DNA from: Adineta vaga | Lineage: Eukaryota > Rotifera | Direction: 5' to 3' | DNA length: 64,000 nucleotides | Assembly: GCA_021613535.1 (NCBI GenBank) | Contig: CP075494.1 | Span: 3,162,001-3,226,000, forward strand | Part shown: piece after piece, positions 58,940 to 64,000 of the stretch | How the letters are laid out: every line of letters starts with the position of its first letter | Position numbering within the stretch: position 1 is the first letter of the stretch | Program-made: the position numbers and the translations under genes | Notes under the pieces: generated by a model | What the model saw: the letters and a program-made list of their open reading frames with translations, nothing else | What the model was told of the DNA's origin: nothing | The model's database searches: none

Positions 58940-59470
58940 TTAAGAATCACAAACCGATTTTAATTTCTTTAAAATACAAGCTGCAATTAATATATTCCAT
59001 TCGCAATGATCATTCATCAGCCAACGTTTAAATGCATAAAATGTTGCTGCTGAGAGTATTACACCAGTGTATTTAATTAAAGCATCTCGTAATGTGTTTT
59101 TGTTTTGTGAAATATATCCAATTACGGATAATACATATTTAGTTGCGGCGGCGGAAAAATAATATAGTACAACAATACCTACGCCACAGCTATCACTATT
59201 AACCCAACTAATTTTGTAGCAATTCTTGCATAGCTTTATATTGAAATATTCCCATCCAGTTTTCTTCTCTTTGGTCGAATAGTACCACATAAGCTGATAG
59301 TATATTTCATCTTGTATACGCGAAGATAGATTACGGATTTCAGGAAGATCTCTTCGTACTTTAATGTATTTTCGAATTTTGATATCACTTGGAATTTGAC
59401 GCCAGACTTCTTTAAAATCATCTCTACCAAATAGTTCTTTTAAGTCTTGTATTTGATCAAAATAAAAAGT
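58940..59470 (-). CDS. Unknown family protein with two membrane helices
   Basis: An open frame from about 59470 (FDQIQDLKELFGRDDFK) through LPEIRNLSSRIQDEIYY, YYSTKEKKTGWEYFNIK and a cysteine pair (KLCKNCYKISW). Two hydrophobic helices follow (VGIVVLYYFSAAATKYVL, then TGVILSAATFYAF). It ends AACILKKLKSVCDS. No ATG lies at the natural start, and no acceptor is obvious, so the 5' end is uncertain. No known domain is recognised. Two related fragments lie on either side on the plus strand. Confidence 0.4.
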   Translation of the reverse strand, partial: TFYFDQIQDLKELFGRDDFKEVWRQIPSDIKIRKYIKVRRDLPEIRNLSSRIQDEIYYQLMWYYSTKEKKTGWEYFNIKLCKNCYKISWVNSDSCGVGIVVLYYFSAAATKYVLSVIGYISQNKNTLRDALIKYTGVILSAATFYAFKRWLMNDHCEWNILIAACILKKLKSVCDS

Positions 59471-59949
59471 AATAAAACTATGTAGAACTTATTTTGTAAT
59501 GCTGTAATTAAATTACCATTTTATAGAGTATATATATGTTGTTGGAGAACACACTTATATTGTAATTTAACGTATCCAAGATTAGTCATTCAACATATTT
59601 TAAAATTTCCAAAAAACTGCATGGAATTCGCCCTATGTAATCTATAGATATATGTACTTTGGTTCCCAATGGTTTTCTCCAATCAAAAACTACTCTCATA
59701 TCTGACTAAACAGTCATGAATCATAAATAAATTTGTATAACATTATTTTACCGCAGTATAGTTAGTTTTTTCCAAATAAGAAGAAAAAAATCTATAAATA
59801 GAGATATATTCTATATTCTTCAACAGTATTAAATCACACAAGCAAATCAATCAAATCCTATAAGTACATTTTTATATAAGAAAAGTAAAGTAATAAGTAG
59901 AAGTGATTTCAATTGACGTGCACATTCGTCTACATTTCAGATTAAAAAA

Positions 59950-60123
59950 ATGAGCTACACATAATCAAGAAGATTTTCAAAAGGTCTGGTTTCGTATAGT
60001 AACTGACATCAAAATTCGAAACTTTGAAAACTTAAGTGATTTACTTGAATATCATCATTTACCAGATCAATTACAAAATCAACTTAGAGATGAAATAACA
60101 AAATTATATCGTTTTTATTTTTA
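59950..60123 (+). pseudogene. Third fragment of the same unknown family
   Basis: Reads NQEDFQKVWFRIVTDIKIRN then HHLPDQLQNQLRDEITKLY and a stop. A start-like ATG (59950) is followed by an in-frame TAA because a short deletion has removed the first part. It overlaps, on the opposite strand, the 3' end of the WSC/lectin gene. Confidence 0.45.
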
Positions 60124-62713
60124 AGGTTGAATTGATACGCTGTTGATGGATTTATCGAATGTAAATAAACGCAACTGTCATAACTGAAAGGAGGATTCGA
60201 TTCAGTTGGTAAACTGGATTTATATGATGATAAATATTGAGTGATATTGTGAACGATAATTGTGTTTTCATCACCACAATGTTCACGCTTATCTCCTAAT
60301 GTTATGAATAATGAAAATTTTAAAATGTACAATGGTTTTGAAAAAAAAAAACGTTAGTTTGGATATTTCAGCATTGGAACAAAAGAGAATATACGATAGA
60401 TATTTTCTCCAGATGAGCTATATTCGAATTAATTTAATAAAAGAATAACATACCTGGACAAGGACGTCCGCAGTGTCCTTTTTTATACTTGGAATGTATT
60501 GGTGAAGTTTTATTTAACCATATAGTACCAGCATTTAAACAGTAACATCTATTCATTTGAAAAATAGCTAATTTCGCTTCTAAATTTCGACAAGAAGCTA
60601 TACATAATTGATGTGTTAAATGATTTGATATGATGGATGGTAGACCAGTTGTTAATGGTTTTTGAAAACAACCACTCAGAGTATTATAACCAATAATTGA
60701 TTTTGTTTTACAAAGTGTACGTCTCGGATCTGAACAACTACTAATTGATGTTTTTTTTAGAACATCAATTTCAATGTGTTCGGTTGTCGAACGTGTAAAA
60801 ACCAGACAAGAATAATTGCTACCAGCATCGATCATTTGAAATTCATTGATAGACGAATGAGTATTATTCAAATCGGACCTTGTTGATACATTGCTATTCG
60901 ATATATCTAAGAGAAAATTAAATACTAACCTATCTACGTATAAATCAAATACTTTACTTGTATCAAGAAGAAAAAAGCCAAGTCGAACTTGCCATTGTGC
61001 TGAATAGCGAACAACTTCATCTTCGTGTAGTTTATTGTGATGTTCGTCTTTTGCATCACTTATTTCCTCAGCTTTATTAATAACATAATCATTCTCAGTA
61101 GCATCCTAGATAGATTCCATTGTATCTGCATATTCTTCATTCAATACTGAATGTAATACCGTATTGCAACTGGCTTTTGCTTCTTGTATTGTTTTACTTG
61201 TATCTGATATTCGATATTCGATAACAATTGTTATTCAAATCAAGCCAATTCATTGGGCATTGATGTTGCGTATATTTTGTAGAATACGTATAACTTCTAG
61301 AATATCCCAATCTCACGGAAGTCGGATTTGCACCTGTTGAATAGGTTATACATAATTGATAAGACGACTCATCTGAATATTCAATGCGACGTAAGCAACC
61401 ATTTTTTAATTTATTATACGGGCACGTTACAATATCAACATCGGCATCTTTTCTAGGAAAATAGTTTAAACGATCTGATGAACATATCCATAGAGGATTG
61501 ACGATACTTGCATTTATAAAGGTTACTTGGATCGATGAGTCTCTCGAGAGCAAACTATTGATAATTCCGAGAAAGGAATTCCATGCTATTCTTCCATCAA
61601 AAATATACGTTTTTCCTTTAGGCTCACATGTATCCCACCATATCCTAGACAAATGCATGCATCCCTTCAATTCTTTTACATAAACAGAATTAGCCGGACA
61701 TATATCGTCTAAACCATAAACAGCCCATATGTGTGTATCATTTTTTGATCCACATTTGAATTTGTATTCACTGCTTGAATCACCAAATATATTATCACAA
61801 TACATGTTGCAAGTATTATTTGATAAAACTGTTAAATTAAGTATATCATCAGAGACAATGCTCAATGTCTTCTGCATTATGCACATACATTGTTTGTCAT
61901 CACCGTTGAAAGCTAGAAGAAAACTTACAATATTTTTATTAATATTTGAATTACACTACAGAATGCTGTAAATTTATCAAAAGGTTATAAAATCGCTTTT
62001 TTGTTCATTAGCACGCAGCAATATTGAAGAATAAAATCTATGCATAGATAGATATTAACACAGATAAAAGTCTTCAAAATACTCATTAGGTTTCTATCAC
62101 ATTGCATTATGAATGTTTCGCTTAGTACAATATTATGAGAAGAGTTAACAAGCATCTCTAGGTCCTAAATGTATATCATTACCTATAGATTGTACCGTCT
62201 TAGTTTGATCAAAGCATGCAGCTGCACATCGTTCCAATTTATTCAATGCTAATTTTTCTGAAAAGCCATCAATTTTAACTTGAAATACACCAGAACCAGC
62301 AGAACTATCCCAAAATTCACATAATCTGAATTGAATTTTATAATCGAACAAATGGAAGTGTTTAGCATAGAGTTTGCTCTCAGCATAGGCTGAATAAGTA
62401 CCGGATCCACCACATGAAATGTTTGTTTTAAGTTCACTATGACCTAGTTTTGGACAGCTTATTGAGCAATCGCTGTTCTGTTGTCGACTTTGATCCATAA
62501 GACCACTTCGTGAACATCGACATATGGAAGCTTGTATATATATATTATCGGTGTTTCACATAGAAGAAAACATAGTTTTGGTTCCATAAATGAACTTTCA
62601 AAATAATCATTATAAGATACACGCATATAACATCCAACATAATTATATGAACCATGAGCAGCTACTGCTAAGATAATGATCAACAAAGTTGATAATATTC
62701 TTGAATAAACCAT
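60084..62713 (-). pseudogene. Secreted WSC / C-type-lectin multidomain gene, decayed
   Basis: ATG 62713 gives a signal peptide (SRILSTLLIIILAVAAHGS) and a WSC domain (YNYVGCYMRVS, then CRCSRSGLMDQ, CSISCPKLGHSE). A 235-bp intron leads to a second WSC-like region (QCMCIMQ, CNMYCDNIFG). A C-type-lectin start follows (CPMNWLDLNNNCYRIS), and a further WSC domain (GCFQKPLTTGLPS, CIASCRNLEAK). Three lesions break it: an extra TA in a (TA)n run near 62540, a 7-bp tandem duplication GATATTC x2 at 61206-61219, and an in-frame TAG at 61108-61106. The 3' end runs into an antisense relic. Intact relatives would be extracellular carbohydrate-binding proteins. Confidence 0.7.
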
Positions 62714-62803
62714 ATATTTTACACAGAATATATATGTTTTTTTTCTAAACCAAAAATAAAAATAGTAAGAGAAGACATACTCTTAAGAACAAAAACGAAG
62801 TGC

Positions 62804-62811
62804 TTATATAC
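62804..62811 (-). promoter_or_regulatory. TATA box, WSC/lectin gene
   Basis: TATATAAG on the minus strand about 91 bp upstream of the ATG. The promoter looks intact although the gene is decayed. Confidence 0.3.
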
Positions 62812-63180
62812 TCCTAATCACATATACATGGAACAAGAAGTATGTTTGTGCGAGTAGTACTTAGTAATTTCCTGACCTATTGAGATATCAAGGCACGAGT
62901 CCATGATCACGAATGATGAAAAAATCAATGATAAAGGACAATATGAGAAATATGAGATATTTATAAATTATTTTCAATCAAATAATTGATAATAGAAAGA
63001 AATAGGAGATAGAAAACCTTTTCTTTTTTTTCTTATGAATATTTGATACATGAATGATAAGTGTTGTTTCTCTATGATATGATACTTGTAATTTCAAGGT
63101 TATTTTTCCCTCTTAGTTTGACATAAGTAAAGTTGGCAGCAGATTCGAGTTCTTTTTGCCGATAATCGTTTGAGTACCAT

Positions 63181-63229
63181 CTTGAGGGTGTGGGTGTGTG
63201 TCTGAATATAAGACTGACATCCATGCCCT
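63181..63229. repeat. Telomere-like hairpin repeat
   Basis: CTTGAGGGTGTGGGTGTGTG, a CTGAATATAAGAC centre and a CATCCATGCCCT right arm. It has the same plan as 21247, with a GGGTGTGGGTGT block. It lies about 60 bp upstream of the coiled-coil gene's 5' acceptor. Confidence 0.6.
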
Positions 63230-63287
63230 ATTTCAGTACAATTCTTTAATCTAAATTATATAATTTAATCATCTATTTATTTTAGAA

Positions 63288-63806
63288 ATGATTCCAATTA
63301 ATAGCAGTGTCGATGAAGCATGGTCAGAGTTCGAACGATATTCTACGAATGATTATGTTCGACGATTTCTCGACGCACAAATAGTTGCTGCTTCGAATAT
63401 AATCACCACAGATACTTCGTAAGTAGTACAATGAAAGAAAAATATTGTAATCATTGGTGTTCATAGATCCGAGGCTAGCTCGACAAGTAATGATGAAGCA
63501 AAGCATCTGAAACCTGATATAGATCAATTAAATAATGGTCTGATACGAATTCAAACTGAAACTAAGGATAAATTTGCATCGATGGAGATAAATATTACTA
63601 ATCTTCATACTCGAGTAAATCATCTCGATAATCGTCTTGACAAAGTATGTAGCTTTAATAAACGCAATATTACAATCTACACTTATACTTAGGTAATTGA
63701 TTCACTCGATTGGATCATGGGTGCAATGGTACGAGTTAAAATGGGTCGAACAGATCCTCCATCGATTAAAGAAGAACAAGAATCCAAAGATGAACAGAGC
63801 GTTTAA
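63288..63806 (+). CDS. Small coiled-coil protein, three exons
   Basis: Exons 63288-63418, 63467-63644 and 63693-63806, introns 48 bp each; 140 aa. A TTATTTTAG just before the ATG hints at an upstream 5'-UTR exon. The middle exon encodes heptad-like DQLNNGLIRIQTETKDKF and ITNLHTRVNHLDNRLDK, continuing into VIDSLDWIMGAMVRVKMG. The tail is acidic (IKEEQESKDEQSV). A parallel coiled-coil oligomer is likely. No family named; the clean frame and phases support a real gene. Confidence 0.6.
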
Positions 63807-64000
63807 ACTCGTTTTTTTTTACTTGAAATTTTTGTCAGTTTTAATATATCACTCGTAAAGATCTCCAAAGAACCACATTGTTTCTCATTGGATTAGGCTC
63901 TTAAAGGGTATCTTCGTACATGATCAAAATTCAAGTCTATAAATTAATATTTTGTTTATTATAAAAATAAAATAAAATGTTTAAATAATATTTCAAAAAA
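63807..64000. other. 3' flank to window edge
   Basis: A likely 3' UTR with AATAAA-type signals (AAAATAAAATAAAATG at 63964 onward). No further gene is visible. Confidence 0.4.

Noticed and set aside
28861-63229. Hairpins as rho-independent terminators
   Set aside because: Eukaryotic DNA, no T-tract rule, and positions not tied to gene 3' ends.

Overview
The window looks like nuclear DNA of a bdelloid rotifer (Adineta/Rotaria type). It is AT-rich and compact, with eukaryotic genes split by very short introns (mostly 42-62 bp, GT-AG, often with GTTTG or GTAAG donors). It carries gene families typical of rotifer genomes: ankyrin/TPR-linked ADP-ribosyltransferases, NHL-repeat proteins, WSC/C-type-lectin proteins and lineage-expanded class A receptors. 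It also has scattered hairpins containing TGTGGG, the reported bdelloid telomere motif. The species is inferred; nothing in the window names it.

Layout. 1-1.6 kb: two convergent, decayed ankyrin-ADP-ribosyltransferase copies. 1.8-9.3 kb: intact metabolic and membrane genes (agmatinase-like ureohydrolase, GMC oxidoreductase, a four-TM protein, a type II thioesterase, an SLC49A4-like transporter). 9.3-12.1 kb: a 5'-truncated long-chain acyl-CoA ligase abutting a 397-bp MITE, plus F-box debris. 12.2-18.2 kb: a 22-exon Slo/BK-type potassium channel, with one intron swollen to 1.6 kb by an insertion containing Mutator-like transposase remnants. 19.3-28.4 kb: mixed terrain with an ART-TPR remnant, a second MITE, an unknown broken ORF, an intact lectin-like membrane gene, two small decayed membrane genes and an LRR gene. 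29.2-35.5 kb: three tandem class A receptors with a mosaic exchange pattern. 38.1-42.5 kb: ZIP transporter, secreted cupin and sialate O-acetylesterase. 42.6-53 kb: a triplicated-module/EGF membrane protein, a tail-anchored CCCH protein, a charged disordered protein, a B-box/NHL protein, a two-exon micro-ORF and a secreted NHL protein with a GPI-like tail. 53.5-56.3 kb: a ubiquitin-like gene split by a 1,505-bp transposon. 56.6-63.8 kb: serpin, three pieces of one unknown family, a decayed WSC/lectin gene and a coiled-coil gene.

The genes do not form one pathway. They read as independent single-gene units, some perhaps horizontally acquired (thioesterase, cupin, ZupT-like ZIP, GMC). The main theme is genome flux: small TA-flanked DNA transposons at or near gene breakpoints, telomere-like hairpins between genes, tandem duplication with exchange, and many genes caught in early decay. 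Exon joins come from reading splice sites and protein continuity by eye; no transcript or database search was available.
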